DNA of 64,000 bases from Spiractinospora alimapuensis (GTDB taxonomy: Bacteria > Actinomycetota > Actinomycetes > Streptosporangiales > Streptosporangiaceae): contig NZ_CP072467.1 in the NCBI RefSeq assembly GCF_018437505.1, positions 3,038,001 through 3,102,000 of the forward strand, in the 5' to 3' direction. How positions within the stretch are numbered: the stretch's first letter is position 1; the number at the start of each line of letters is the position of its first letter. Position numbers and translations under genes: made by a program. Below, one piece after another: positions 42,128 through 51,776 of this stretch. The notes below the pieces were generated by a model. That model was not told where the DNA came from, ran no database searches, and saw nothing but the letters and a program-made list of their open reading frames with translations.

Positions 42128-42649
42128 ATGCCCAGTCCAGTACGGCACATCCTCAGCGTCCTGATCGGCATCGTCGCGATCGCCGCGGTCGTGATACTCC
42201 TTCCGTGGATGACGGGTCATCTGTTCATGGCCGGCTACATCGTGGACATCGGCACCCGACTGGGAATATTCGCGGTGATCCTGTTGCTCGGGGCGCTCAT
42301 GGGTGTCCTGACGGTCTCCACGTTCTCCCCGGTCGGCGCTCTGGTCAGCGGCGTGGTGCTCGTGGCGCTGGGGCTCCTCTACCCGTCGGTGCGGCTCCCG
42401 GAGGTCCTCCCCGGCTCCAGCTATCCCGATCCCGTCCTGATCCTCCTCATCGGCGGGATCCTCCTCACCTCGGCCGTCTTCCCGCACCGCTGGCGCGCGC
42501 CGAGACAGCCCATGCACACGCTCTCGCCGAACTGGCAGCCGCCCACCCCCGCCCAGTCCGCGATGTACGCCCCGCCCCAGTCGTCGCCGCAGTCCCCGCC
42601 GGCCAACTCGCCCTGGCCTCAGGGACCGCAGGGGCCGACGCAGCACTAG
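42128..42649 (+). CDS. hypothetical membrane protein with Pro-rich tail
   Basis: A 173-residue protein with four hydrophobic segments (HILSVLIGIVAIAAVVILLPW, IFAVILLLGALMGVLTVS, GALVSGVVLVALGLLYPS, PVLILLIGGILLTSAVFP) and a cytoplasmic tail rich in Pro, Gln and Ser (PPTPAQSAMYAPPQSSPQSPPANSPW). GGGAGG precedes the ATG at 42128. Such proteins are common in actinomycetes and uncharacterised. Confidence 0.7.
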   Translation: MPSPVRHILSVLIGIVAIAAVVILLPWMTGHLFMAGYIVDIGTRLGIFAVILLLGALMGVLTVSTFSPVGALVSGVVLVALGLLYPSVRLPEVLPGSSYPDPVLILLIGGILLTSAVFPHRWRAPRQPMHTLSPNWQPPTPAQSAMYAPPQSSPQSPPANSPWPQGPQGPTQH

Positions 42650-42724
42650 CGTCCGCCTCCTCTCCCGGGGGCGGAGGTCAGGAGAGCGGGCCGGGCACCC
42701 GGTGAGCCCCGGTCCCGGGTTTGA

Positions 42725-43243
42725 TCAGGATCGGTGCCGGGAGCGGTGCCGGGCGACGTTCACCCGGTTGGCGCACGTCACCGAGCAGAACCGGCGGCGG
42801 CCGTTGCGGGACGTGTCGATGAAGGTCACCTCGCACCCCTGACGCTCGCAGCGCCCGAGCCGGTGCCCGCCCGCGCCGCAGACGGCGACCGCCAGCCCGC
42901 CGGCGGTTACGGCGCGTACGCGCGAGACCAGGTCGTCCACCTCGCCCTGATAGTGCAGGTGCGGCGGGTGGCCGTCGTGGGTGGCGATCCGGACCCGCGT
43001 GGTGCCGTCCACGAGCAGCGCGTTGACCAGGGCGATCTGGTGCTGTTGGTCACGTTCCCCGAAGACGGGGCGCAGCCGCTCGCACCACGCGGTGAGCTCG
43101 CGCGCCTGGTCCTCGTTCGGCTCCGGATCCCGGATGCGCTGCGCGGACAGGGCTTCCGCCAGTCCCGCGGGGCTGTGATCCACCACGTTGGCCAGTGCCG
43201 AGGCCAGTTCCGCCCCGTTCCCCCCGTAATGGTTGAACTGCAT
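42725..43243 (-). CDS. CGNR zinc-finger transcriptional regulator (ABATE domain)
   Basis: A 172-residue protein with an N-terminal ABATE domain (ALANVVDHSPAGLAEAL, ARELTAWCERLRPVFG, HLHYQGEVDDLVSRV) and a C-terminal CGNR zinc finger (RLGRCERQGCEVTFIDTSRNGRRRFCSVTCANRVNVARHRSR). It has four Cys ligands and the variant motif CANR. This family is thought to act as ligand-responsive regulators. It lies only 14 bases from the divergent TSUP permease start, suggesting control of that gene. Confidence 0.88.
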   Translation of the reverse strand: MQFNHYGGNGAELASALANVVDHSPAGLAEALSAQRIRDPEPNEDQARELTAWCERLRPVFGERDQQHQIALVNALLVDGTTRVRIATHDGHPPHLHYQGEVDDLVSRVRAVTAGGLAVAVCGAGGHRLGRCERQGCEVTFIDTSRNGRRRFCSVTCANRVNVARHRSRHRS

Positions 43244-43257
43244 AAGGGCATTACACC

Positions 43258-44103
43258 ATGCTCGGCCACGACAGCGGAGAAATACGCTCCTTCGGGGGAA
43301 ATGTCGGTTTGGGGTCGGGTGTCGTGGATATCGGGTGGGAGATCGTCGCGCTACTGCTCGCGGCGGCGTTGTTCGCGGGATGGCTGGACGCCGTCGTCGG
43401 TGGAGGCGGACTCGTACTCCTCCCCGCCCTGATGGCCGCGCTCCCCGGAGCTCCGGTTCCGGCTCTGCTGGGCACCAACAAGCTCGCCTCCGTGTTCGGC
43501 ACGACCTCGGCCGCGATCGCTTACGCCCGCCGGGTGAAGATCGACTGGCGTCTGATCGCTCCCACCGTGGGGCTCGCCCTGCTCGGCTCCGGCCTCGGAG
43601 CGGCGGTGGCCGGCAGCCTGTCCTCCGACGCCCTACGCCCCCTGATCATCGGCGTCCTGCTGATCGCCCTGGTCGTCGTCGTGCTGCGGCCGGGACTCGG
43701 CGCCACACCCTCCCCCCGCCTGCTCACCCGGGAGCGGGTCATCGCGCTGCTGGTGCTGTGTGGGCTGGGCGTGAGCTTCTACGACGGTCTCGTCGGGCCG
43801 GGGACCGGTGTGTTCCTGGTCATCGCCTTCGCCACGATCACCGGGGTGGACTTCATCGGCGCCTCGGCGTCGGCCAAGGTGGTCAACGCCGCGACCAACC
43901 TCGGTGCGGTCACCGTGTTCGCGGTGAACGGGCAGGTCTACTGGCTTCTGGGGCTCACCCTCGCGCTCGGCACCAGCCTGGGCGCACAGATCGGGGCACG
44001 CACGGCGGTCCGCGCCGGCACCGGCTTCATCCGCGCCGTCCTGGTCGTGGTGGTGGTCGCGCTGCTCTGCCGCCTGGGCTACGAACAGTTCACCGGCGTC
44101 TGA
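43258..44103 (+). CDS. TSUP (TauE/SafE)-family permease
   Basis: A 281-residue membrane protein with about eight hydrophobic segments. It shows the TSUP repeats AGWLDAVVGGGGLVLLPALMAALPGAPVPALLGTNKLASVFGTTSAAIAY and FYDGLVGPGTGVFLVIAF...ASASAKVVNAATNLGAV. Family members export or import sulfonates, sulfite or other small organic anions. The start is uncertain; the first 20 residues are not family-like. It is divergent from a CGNR regulator. Substrate unknown. Confidence 0.88.
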   Translation: MLGHDSGEIRSFGGNVGLGSGVVDIGWEIVALLLAAALFAGWLDAVVGGGGLVLLPALMAALPGAPVPALLGTNKLASVFGTTSAAIAYARRVKIDWRLIAPTVGLALLGSGLGAAVAGSLSSDALRPLIIGVLLIALVVVVLRPGLGATPSPRLLTRERVIALLVLCGLGVSFYDGLVGPGTGVFLVIAFATITGVDFIGASASAKVVNAATNLGAVTVFAVNGQVYWLLGLTLALGTSLGAQIGARTAVRAGTGFIRAVLVVVVVALLCRLGYEQFTGV

Positions 44104-44217
44104 GACGCCCTGCGACCCGGAACGTTACGATGGCCCCGCGTTGTCATGGTTCGACGGGACGCAGGAACGGCCGTGGCGCGCACGTTGCCCAGCCCCCCCA
44201 AACCGGCGAGGTTCACC

Positions 44218-45039
44218 ATGACCGACGACCAGCACACCCCCGAGTGGCCGCCTTCCGGGATGGACCTCGGCAAGCCCACCATCGCCCGCGCCTACGACGC
44301 GCTCCTGGGCGGTAAGGACAACTTCGCGGCGGACCGGGCGCTGGCCGACCACGCCACCGAACACATTCCCGGCCTGCGGGAGTCGGCCTGGGAGAACCGC
44401 AAGGTCCTCGTGCGCGGGGTGCGCCACCTGGCCGGCACCCTGGGAATGGACCAGTTCCTGGACCTCGGTAGCGGGCTTCCCACCGTGCAGAACACCCACG
44501 AGGTCGCCCAGGCCCACAACCCCGACGCCCGTGTCGTCTACGTCGACATCGACCCGATGGTGCTGGCCCACGGCCGCGCGATCCTGGCCACCAACGGCCG
44601 TACGTCGGTGTTCACCGGGGACGTGCGCGACCCGAAGTCCATCCTGGGCCACTCCGCCGTCACCGACCGGCTCGACTTCTCCCGCCCGGCGGTCATCATG
44701 CTGGTGGGGATGCTGCACTACCTGTCCCCCGACGTGGTGGACGAGGTGGTCACCGCCTACCGCGACGCGCTCGCCCCCGGCAGCTACCTGTTCATGACCT
44801 CCCTGGTCGACACCGGCCTCCCCGCCCAGCAGGAACTCGCCCGCATCACCCGCGAAAGCCTCGAGGAGGGCTGGGCCCGCACCCCAGAAGAGATCGAAGC
44901 CCAGTTCGGCGACTTCGAACTCCTGAGCCCCGGAGTCGTCTACACCGCCCTCTGGCGCCCCGACGAACCCACCGACCCCAACAACCTGACCGCCGGCGAA
45001 CAACTCGGCATGGCAGGATTAGCCAAGAAGCTGGCCTAA
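44218..45039 (+). CDS. DUF574/SAV2177-type SAM-dependent methyltransferase
   Basis: A 273-residue protein of the large actinomycete methyltransferase group. It begins PTIARAYDALLGGKDNFAADRALAD and carries QFLDLGSGLPTVQNTHEVAQ (SAM motif), ARVVYVDIDPMVLAHGRAIL, VIMLVGMLHYL and the terminal WRP signature (YTALWRPD). The start at ATG 44218 is preferred over the upstream ATG because the extra residues are atypical. Substrate unknown. A strong terminator follows. Confidence 0.88.
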   Translation: MTDDQHTPEWPPSGMDLGKPTIARAYDALLGGKDNFAADRALADHATEHIPGLRESAWENRKVLVRGVRHLAGTLGMDQFLDLGSGLPTVQNTHEVAQAHNPDARVVYVDIDPMVLAHGRAILATNGRTSVFTGDVRDPKSILGHSAVTDRLDFSRPAVIMLVGMLHYLSPDVVDEVVTAYRDALAPGSYLFMTSLVDTGLPAQQELARITRESLEEGWARTPEEIEAQFGDFELLSPGVVYTALWRPDEPTDPNNLTAGEQLGMAGLAKKLA

Positions 45040-45046
45040 CCGGCAC

Positions 45047-45068
45047 GGGGGGCGGTCGCCCGCCCCCC
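45047..45068 (+). terminator. terminator after the methyltransferase gene
   Basis: GGGGGGCGG-TCGC-CCGCCCCCC, perfect 9-base arms, eight bases after the stop codon. Confidence 0.7.
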
Positions 45069-45084
45069 AGCCCGCCGTAGCAGG

Positions 45085-45110
45085 GGTGGCCCCCCACGTG
45101 GGGGATCACC
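45085..45110. terminator. hairpin at the distal end of CRISPR array 1
   Basis: CCCCCACGTGGGGG (45091-45104) enclosed by GGTG/CACC. Array 1 is read leftward from its leader, so this is where its transcript would end. It may also back up the methyltransferase terminator. Confidence 0.5.
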
Positions 45111-45140
45111 GAGGCCACTCCCCGTATCCCGGGCGGATCG

Positions 45141-45346
45141 GGTCCATCCCGCGCGCGGGGAACTGACTGGGGCGTAGACGTGGCGACCGCGCTTGAGAGG
45201 GGGGCATCCCCGCGCGGGGAACTGACTTCCGTCGACGACGTCTAACAATCGGCCCCCGGGGCATCCCCGCGCGCGGGGAACTGACCTAGGGCACATGTTG
45301 CCCCTGTGCGAAGGGGAGGGGGCATCCCCGCGCGCGGGGAACTGAC
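45141..45346 (-). CRISPR. CRISPR array 1: 4 repeats, 3 spacers (type I-E-like repeat)
   Basis: Repeats at 45141-45167, 45201-45226, 45258-45285 and 45319-45346, with spacers of 33, 31 and 33 bases. Read on the minus strand the repeat runs GTCAGTTCCCCGCG to CGCGGGGATGCCCC, a palindromic-core 28-base unit of the type I-E kind. The two left-most units are eroded (one lacks a CG pair). The leader lies at the right (45347 on), which fixes leftward transcription. No cas gene is near. Confidence 0.88.
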
Positions 45347-45425
45347 ACTTCCCGAACAGCATATTTACCACTGGAAAGCGCCGAATTTCTTCACTTCTCG
45401 AAATTCCGACATAACGGACGCCCCT
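45347..45425 (-). promoter_or_regulatory. CRISPR leader 1
   Basis: An AT-richer block directly next to the least-eroded repeat of array 1. It contains CGAATTTCTTCAC, TCTCGAAATTCCGACATAAC and ATTTACC, all shared with leaders 2-4. It is the most diverged copy; the small inverted repeat present in leaders 3 and 4 is degraded here (CAG...CTG). Confidence 0.7.
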
Positions 45426-45493
45426 CGTATTCTCGGTTCGCTCCTCCAGCTTTGGTAGCCCCACGCAGCCCCACCGTACGAGACCCAGCCCTT

Positions 45494-45518
45494 CCCCCAC
45501 GAAGAGCAACAGTGGGGG
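45494..45518 (-). terminator. hairpin at the distal end of CRISPR array 2
   Basis: CCCCCAC, 11 bases, GTGGGGG, just beyond the eroded end of array 2 and before leader 1. It could stop array 2 transcripts from entering array 1. Confidence 0.45.
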
Positions 45519-45543
45519 TGAACCGCGCGAGGCTATAGCCCCG

Positions 45544-45690
45544 GCAATCGCTCCGCGCGGGGAGTGGACTTCGTCGTACGTCGAAAGACTCGACGGGCTG
45601 AAGGACCACCCCGCGTGCGGGGGCCGGACGGGATCCTCGCCATCGTCGTCGTAGCCGGGAAGGGACCATCCCCGCGTGCGGGGACCGGAC
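45544..45690 (-). CRISPR. CRISPR array 2: 3 repeats, 2 spacers
   Basis: Repeats at about 45544-45569 (eroded), 45603-45629 and 45662-45690, with spacers of 33 and 32 bases. On the minus strand the repeat reads GTCCGGTCCCCGCACG to GGGGATGGTCCC, so it differs from array 1 in both flanks while keeping the palindromic core. The leader is at the right. It has the same direction as the other three arrays. Confidence 0.85.
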
Positions 45691-45765
45691 ACTTCGCGAC
45701 CAGCGAATTTACCGCTGACAAGCAGCGAATTTCTTCACGTCTCGAAATTCCGGCATAACGGACAC
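45691..45765 (-). promoter_or_regulatory. CRISPR leader 2
   Basis: Begins ACTTCGCGACCAGCGAATTT and continues CCGCTGACAAGCAGCGAATT, then TCTCGAAATTCCGGCATAAC. Nearly collinear with leaders 1, 3 and 4. The partly conserved inverted repeat is CAGCG...CGCTG. Confidence 0.7.
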
Positions 45766-45842
45766 ATCCTCGATGGGGCGCCATCACACGGACCACAGTC
45801 CCACATTCGACCACACACCTGCCACAAAGCCACCCCCCTCGA

Positions 45843-45871
45843 TTGACAACAGACAGTAGCGGGCATAACAC
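45843..45871 (+). promoter_or_regulatory. putative narG promoter
   Basis: TTGACA (45843-45848), a 17-base spacer and TAACAC (45866-45871), 27 bases before the narG start. The -35 is consensus and the -10 is weak, which is compatible with an activated promoter. No regulator box could be assigned. Confidence 0.45.
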
Positions 45872-45897
45872 ACTGCGACGTCAACCGGGGGTCGGGG

Positions 45898-48800
45898 ATG
45901 AGTGACGCGCTGTTGCGGACGGGTCGGTTCTTCACTCGGGTCGCCACGACTCCGGATCTGAGGGCGGAGTTCCGGACGGGTGGGCGGGAGGGGGACTCCT
46001 TCTACCGCAACCGGTGGAGCCACGACAAGGTCGTCCGCTCCACCCACGGCGTGAACTGCACCGGGTCCTGCTCGTGGAAGGTCTACGTCAAGGACGGCAT
46101 CATCACCTGGGAGACCCAGGAGACCGACTACCCCTCCGTCGGGCCGGACCGTCCCGAGTACGAGCCGCGCGGGTGTCCGCGCGGCGCGGCGTTCTCCTGG
46201 TACACCTACTCGCCCACCCGCATCCGCTACCCCTACGCACGCGGCGTCCTGGTGGAGATGTTCCGCGAGGCACGACGACGCCTGGGCGACCCGGTGGCGG
46301 CCTGGGCCGACATCGTCGGCGACCCCGAGCGGCGCGCCCGCTACACCGCCCAACGCGGGCGAGGCGGCCTGGTGCGGATCGGGTGGGACGAAGCGGTCGA
46401 CATGGTGGCCGCCGCGCACGTGCACACCATCAAGACCCACGGCCCCGACCGGATCGCCGGCTTCTCCCCGATCCCCGCCATGTCCATGGTGTCCTACGCC
46501 GCCGGGTCCCGGTTCCTCTCCATGCTCGGCGGCAGCATGCTGTCCTTCTACGACTGGTACGCCGACCTCCCGGTCGCCTCCCCGCAGGTGTTCGGCGACC
46601 AGACCGACGTCCCGGAGTCCGCCGACTGGTGGGACGCCGCCTACCTGATGCTGTGGGGCTCCAACGTCCCCGTCACCCGCACCCCCGACGCCCACTGGAT
46701 GGCGGAGGCCCGGTATCGCGGCCAGAAGGTCGTCGTCATGTCCCCCGACTACGCCGACGCCACCAAGTTCGCCGATGACTGGGTCGCGCCCCACCCCGGG
46801 ACGGACGGCGCCCTGGGGATGGCGATGGGCCACGTCATCCTCAAGGAGTGCTTCGTCGACCGCCAGGTCGACTACTTCACCCGCTACGCCAAACGCTTCA
46901 CCGACCTGCCGTTCCTGGTCCGGTTGACCGAGCGGGACGGCGCATACGTCCCGGACCGGTTCCTGTCCGCGGCCGACGACGCACCCGGGCTGGGCGAGAC
47001 CTCCGACGAGGCCCGGTGGCGGACCGTCGTCCTGGACTCCGCCTCCGACGCCCCGGTCGTCCCCAACGGGTCGATCGGCTTCCGTTGGGGCGAGGCCGAC
47101 AAGGGCCGGTGGAACCTCGACCTCGGATCCACCGACCCCCAGCTCACCATGCTGCCCACCGAGGGCCACCCGGCCGAGACGGCGGAGGTGTTGTTGCCCC
47201 GGTTCGACGCCCCCGACGGCGCGGCCGGAACCCTCCGGCGGGGGGTACCCGTCCGCCGCCTCGGCTCCCACGTGGTCACCACCGTCTACGACCTGCTGCT
47301 GGCCCAGTACGGCGTCGGCCGCCCGGGGCTGCCCGGCGAGTGGCCGGAGTCCTACACCGACGTCTCCTCCCCCGCCACCCCCGCGTGGCAGGAGGAGATC
47401 ACCTCCGTGCCCGCCGACACCGCCATCCGCATCGCCCGCGAGTTCGCCGACACCGCCGAACGCACCAACGGCCGCTGCATGATCATCATGGGCGCGGGGA
47501 CCAACCACTGGTTCCACTCCGACACCATCTACCGCTCCTTCCTGGCCATGCTGATGCTCACCGGGTGCCAGGGCGTGAACGGCGGCGGCTGGGCCCACTA
47601 CGTCGGACAGGAGAAGGTGCGGCCCTTCACCGGCTGGGCGCAGCTCGCCTTCGGCATGGACTGGACCCGCCCGCCCCGCCAGATCCCCGCCAGCCTGTAC
47701 TTCTACCTGCACACCGGCCAGTGGCGCTACGACGGCTACCGGGCGGACGTCCTGTCGTCGCCCACCGGCCCCGGCATGTTCGAGGACCGCCACACCGCCG
47801 ACCTGGCCCACGAGTCGGTCAGCCGGGGGTGGATGCCCTTCGCGCCCACCCTCAACCGCAACCCGTTGGACGTCGCCGACGCGATCCGCGAGTCGGGCGA
47901 GGACCCCACCGCCTTCGTCCAGCGAGGGCTGCAGGACGGCAGCCTGGGTTACGCCAGCGCCGACCCCGACGCGGAGGAGAACTGGCCCCGTGTGATGAGT
48001 GTGTGGCGGGCCAACCTCCTCGGCTCCTCCGCCAAGGGCAACGAGTACTTCCTCCGCCACTTCCTGGGCACCAACGCCACCCTGTCCGCCCAGGAGACAC
48101 CGGAGGCGCAGCGCCCCGACGAGGTCCGATGGCGTAACGACGCCCCACACGGGAAACTCGACCTGCTGCTGTCGCTGGACTTCCGCATGACCTCCACGAC
48201 CCTCATGTCCGACGTCGTGCTTCCCGCCGCCACCTGGTACGAGAAACACGACCTCTCCGCCACCGACATGCACCCCTTCGTGCACGCGTTCAACCCGGCG
48301 GTGGATCCCCCCTGGCAGACCCGCACCGACCTCCACGCCTTCCAGACCATCGCGCGGCGGTTCAGCGAACTCGCCCGCGACCACCTGGGCGTGCGCCACG
48401 ACCTCGTCGCCACGGCGATGCAGCACGACACCCCCGGCGAGCTCGGGACCCCGCACGGCGCCGTCGGCTCCACCACACCGTCGTTCACGGTCGTGGAGCG
48501 CGACTACCCGGCCATCGCGGAGCGCATGACGTCCCTGGGCCCCAAGGCCGCGACCGCGGGACTCCCGGTGAAAGGGGTGACCTTCCATCCGGACCAGGAG
48601 GAGGAGTGGCTCCGCCAACGCTGCGGGGTGACGACCGAGGGCCGCCCGCTCCTGGACACCGACACCAAGTTCTGCGAGGCGATCCTCGCGCTGTCGGGAA
48701 CCACCAACGGCCGGCTCGCCGCCCAGGGGTTCGCACAGCTCAGCGAACGCACCGGGCAGGACCTGAACAGCCTCGGGCAGACGGGGTTGGCGGCGGGTCG

Positions 48801-49519
48801 ACTTCCCGACCACCCAGGCGCACCCCACTCCGGTCGGACCGTCGCCGGAGTGGTCGGGCATCGAGGCACCCAACCGCCGCTACTCCCCGTTCACCATCAA
48901 CACCGAGCACCTGAAGCCCTGGCACACACTCACCGGGCGGATGCACTTCTTCGTGGACCACGTCTGGATGGCCGAGGTCGGTGAACAACTCCCGGTCTTC
49001 CGACCCCCGCTAGACATGCACCGCCTCTTCGGCGAACCCCGCATCGGCGAGAACGGGCAGGCGGAGCTGACGGTCCGCTACCTCACGCCGCACTCCAAGT
49101 GGTCCATCCACTCCGAGTACCAGGACAACCTCTTCATGCTCACGCTGTCCCGGGGCGGGCCGGTGGTGTGGATCAACGTCGACGACGCGGAGCGGATCGG
49201 CGTCCGGGACAACGAGTGGGTCGAGATGGCCAACCGCAACGGCGTCGTGCCGGCCCGCGCGGTCGTCTCCCACCGGATGCCGCGCGGCACCGTCTACTAC
49301 CACCACGCCCAGGACCGACTCATCGACATGCCGCTCACCGAACGCACCCACCAGCGGGGCGGCATCCACAACTCCCTCACCCGGCTCCTGCTCAAGCCCA
49401 CGCACCTCATCGGGGGTTACGCCCAGTTCTCCTATTTCTTCAACTACCTGGGCCCCACCGGTAACCAGCGCGACGAGGTCACCGTCATCCGCCGCCGTTC
49501 ACAGGAAGTGACGTACTGA
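45898..49519 (+). pseudogene. narG: respiratory nitrate reductase alpha subunit NarG, with one frameshift
   Basis: The molybdopterin subunit that reduces nitrate to nitrite. The first 960 or so residues are normal: HGVNCTGSCSW and RGCPRGAAFSWY (4Fe-4S ligands), GFSPIPAMSMVSYAAGSRF, YDWYADLP with the Mo-ligand Asp, and the molybdopterin domains. After DLNSLGQTG the frame slips. Removing one base in ACGGGGTTGG (48781-48790) restores RRVDFPTTQAHPTPVGPSPEWSGIEAPNRRYSPFTINTEHLKPWHTLTGRMHFFVDHVWM and runs to the stop at 49519. The total length then matches NarG. First gene of narGHJI. A real lesion would remove nitrate respiration; a base-call error in a G-run is equally possible. Confidence 0.9.
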
Positions 49520-49521
49520 CG

Positions 49522-51165
49522 ATGAAGGTCATGGCGCAACTCGCGATGGTGATGAACCTCGACAAGTGCATCGGCTGCCACACCTGCTCGGTCACGTGCA
49601 AGCAGACGTGGACCAACCGGGAGGGCGTCGAGTACGTCTGGTTCAACAACGTGGAGACCCGTCCCGGGCAGGGCTACCCCCGCCGGTACGAGGACCAGGA
49701 ACGGTGGCAGGGAGGCTGGGTCCGCACCCGTGGGGGACGGCTGCGCCCCCGGTCGGGCGGCCGGCTGCGCCGCCTGGCGTCCATCTTCGCCAACCCCCTG
49801 ATGCCGAGCATCAAGGACTACTACGAACCCTGGACCTACGACTACGAGAACCTCACCTCCGCCCCCCTGTCGGAGGAGTTCCCGACCGCGAAGCCCTACT
49901 CCCTGATCACGGGGGAGCCCACCAAGGTGGAGTGGAGCGCGAACTGGGACGACGACCTCGGCGGCGGGCCGGAGCTGGCGCTCAACGACCCGGTGCTGTC
50001 GCGGGTCTCGGAGGACATCCGGCTGGAGTACGAACGCGCCTTCATGTTCTACCTGCCCCGGATCTGCGAGCACTGCCTCAACCCGAGCTGCGTCGCCGCC
50101 TGCCCTTCCGGCGCGATGTACAAGCGGGCCGAGGACGGGATCGTGCTCGTCGACCAGGACCGCTGCCGGGGCTGGCGCATGTGCGTCACGGGGTGCCCGT
50201 ACAAGAAGGTGTACTTCAACCACAAGACCGGCAAGGCCGAGAAGTGCACGTTCTGCTATCCACGGGTCGAGGTCGGCATGCCCACCGTGTGCTCCGAGAC
50301 CTGCGTGGGCCGGCTGCGCTACATCGGGGTGCTCCTCTACGACGTCGACCGCGTCTCCACCGCCGCCGCGACCGAGAACGAGAAGGACCTCTACGAGGCG
50401 CAGCTCGGGGTGTTCCTCGACCCGGACGACGACGAGGTCCGCGCGGCGGCGATCCGGGACGGCGTCCCCGAGAGCTGGGTCGACGCCGCGCGGCGCTCCC
50501 CCGTCCACGCGCTGGTCAACAAGTACCGGGTCGCCCTGCCCCTGCATCCGGAGTACCGCACCATGCCCATGGTCTGGTACATCCCGCCGCTGTCCCCCGT
50601 GGTGGACAAGCTGCGCGAGACCGGCCACGACGCCGAAGACTCCGGGAACCTGTTCGGCGCGATCGAGGCCCTGCGCATCCCCGTGTCCTACCTGGCCGGA
50701 CTCTTCACGGCGGGGGACCCGAAGCCGGTCACCTGGGTACTGCGCCGCCTCGCGGCGATGCGCTCCTACATGCGCGACCAGACCCTCGGCGGCGAGCCCG
50801 ATCCGGCGAAGCCGCGGGGCGTGGGGATGTCGCCGGAGGAGATGGAGGCGATGTACCGCCTGCTGGCGCTGGCCAAGTACGAGGACCGTTACGTCATCCC
50901 CGCGCAGGCCGAGGGGGACGCGGCGGCCCTGGAGGAGACGGCGTGCCCCGTGGACTACGGCGAGGGCGGCGACGAGTACTTCGGGGAGGCGTCCGGGGCG
51001 CCGCCCTCGGCCAGCGTGGAGGACTTCCACGCCCTCAAGGAGCGCCAGACCAGCCACGACGTGACCCACCCGACCAACCGCCGGGCCCGGGTCAATCTAC
51101 TGAACTGGGACGGCAAGGGGCGCCCCGACGGGATGTTCCCGCCACGCGCCGAGGGGTCCACATGA
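49522..51165 (+). CDS. narH: respiratory nitrate reductase beta subunit
   Basis: A 547-residue iron-sulfur subunit that passes electrons from NarI haem to NarG. It has four Cys clusters: CIGCHTCSVTCKQTW, CEHCLNPSCVAACPSG, CRGWRMCVTGCPYKK (the CxxW form expected for the 3Fe-4S centre) and CTFCYPR...CSETC. Length and order are normal for NarH. It starts two bases after the narG stop and overlaps narJ by ATGA. Confidence 0.95.
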   Translation: MKVMAQLAMVMNLDKCIGCHTCSVTCKQTWTNREGVEYVWFNNVETRPGQGYPRRYEDQERWQGGWVRTRGGRLRPRSGGRLRRLASIFANPLMPSIKDYYEPWTYDYENLTSAPLSEEFPTAKPYSLITGEPTKVEWSANWDDDLGGGPELALNDPVLSRVSEDIRLEYERAFMFYLPRICEHCLNPSCVAACPSGAMYKRAEDGIVLVDQDRCRGWRMCVTGCPYKKVYFNHKTGKAEKCTFCYPRVEVGMPTVCSETCVGRLRYIGVLLYDVDRVSTAAATENEKDLYEAQLGVFLDPDDDEVRAAAIRDGVPESWVDAARRSPVHALVNKYRVALPLHPEYRTMPMVWYIPPLSPVVDKLRETGHDAEDSGNLFGAIEALRIPVSYLAGLFTAGDPKPVTWVLRRLAAMRSYMRDQTLGGEPDPAKPRGVGMSPEEMEAMYRLLALAKYEDRYVIPAQAEGDAAALEETACPVDYGEGGDEYFGEASGAPPSASVEDFHALKERQTSHDVTHPTNRRARVNLLNWDGKGRPDGMFPPRAEGST

Positions 51166-51776
51166 GGAGCCGACGCAGGGCGGAGCGGCAACGCGTCACT
51201 TGGCAGGCGGTGTCGTTCCTGCTCTGCTACCCCGACGAACGGTTGTGGGAGCACCGGCCGCTGCTGCGTGACGCCCTGCCGTCCACCGTCCCGGCGAGCA
51301 GACCGCACCTCGCGGAGTTCCTCACCCACCTGGAGTCCACGGACCCCCGGTCGCTCGCGGAGCACTACGTCGCCACGTTCGACCTGCGGCGCCGCTGCTG
51401 CCTCTACCTCACCTACTACTCCGACGGGGACACCCGCCGCAGGGGCGAGGCACTCGCGGCGTTGAAGCAGCGCTACCGGGAGGCGGGCGTCGAGCTGAGT
51501 GAGGACGAGCTGCCGGACTTCCTGCCGGTGGTCGCCGAGTTCGCCGCCCTCCACGGCGGCGAGTCACTGCTGGTCGAGCATAGGGCCGGGATGGAGCTCC
51601 TGCGTATGGCGTTGGAGGACCGGGGCTCGCCCTACGCCGCCGTGGTGCGCGGGCTCTGCGCCAGCCTGCCGGGCAGCGCGCCACGCGACCAGGCCGAGGC
51701 CCGCCGTCTGGCCGCCGCCGGCCCGCCGGCCGAGAACGTGGGGCTGGAACCGTTCACCCCGGGAGGCGCCCGATGA
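51162..51776 (+). CDS. narJ: nitrate reductase assembly chaperone
   Basis: A 204-residue TorD/NarJ-type helical chaperone that binds NarG and assists molybdenum-cofactor insertion. It shows FLLCYPDERLWEHRPLLRDAL, AEHYVATFDLRRRCCLYLTYYSDGDTRRRGEAL and ELPDFLPVVAEFAALHGGE, which are the family hallmarks. It overlaps narH and narI by ATGA at both ends, so the operon is translationally coupled. Confidence 0.92.
   Translation: MRSRRRAERQRVTWQAVSFLLCYPDERLWEHRPLLRDALPSTVPASRPHLAEFLTHLESTDPRSLAEHYVATFDLRRRCCLYLTYYSDGDTRRRGEALAALKQRYREAGVELSEDELPDFLPVVAEFAALHGGESLLVEHRAGMELLRMALEDRGSPYAAVVRGLCASLPGSAPRDQAEARRLAAAGPPAENVGLEPFTPGGAR

Noticed and set aside
45784..48873. A 1029-codon open frame on the minus strand opposite narG
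   Set aside because: It is Gly/Val/Arg/Gln-rich with no domain, mirrors narG codon positions, and narG itself is unmistakable. Long antisense frames are normal at this GC content.
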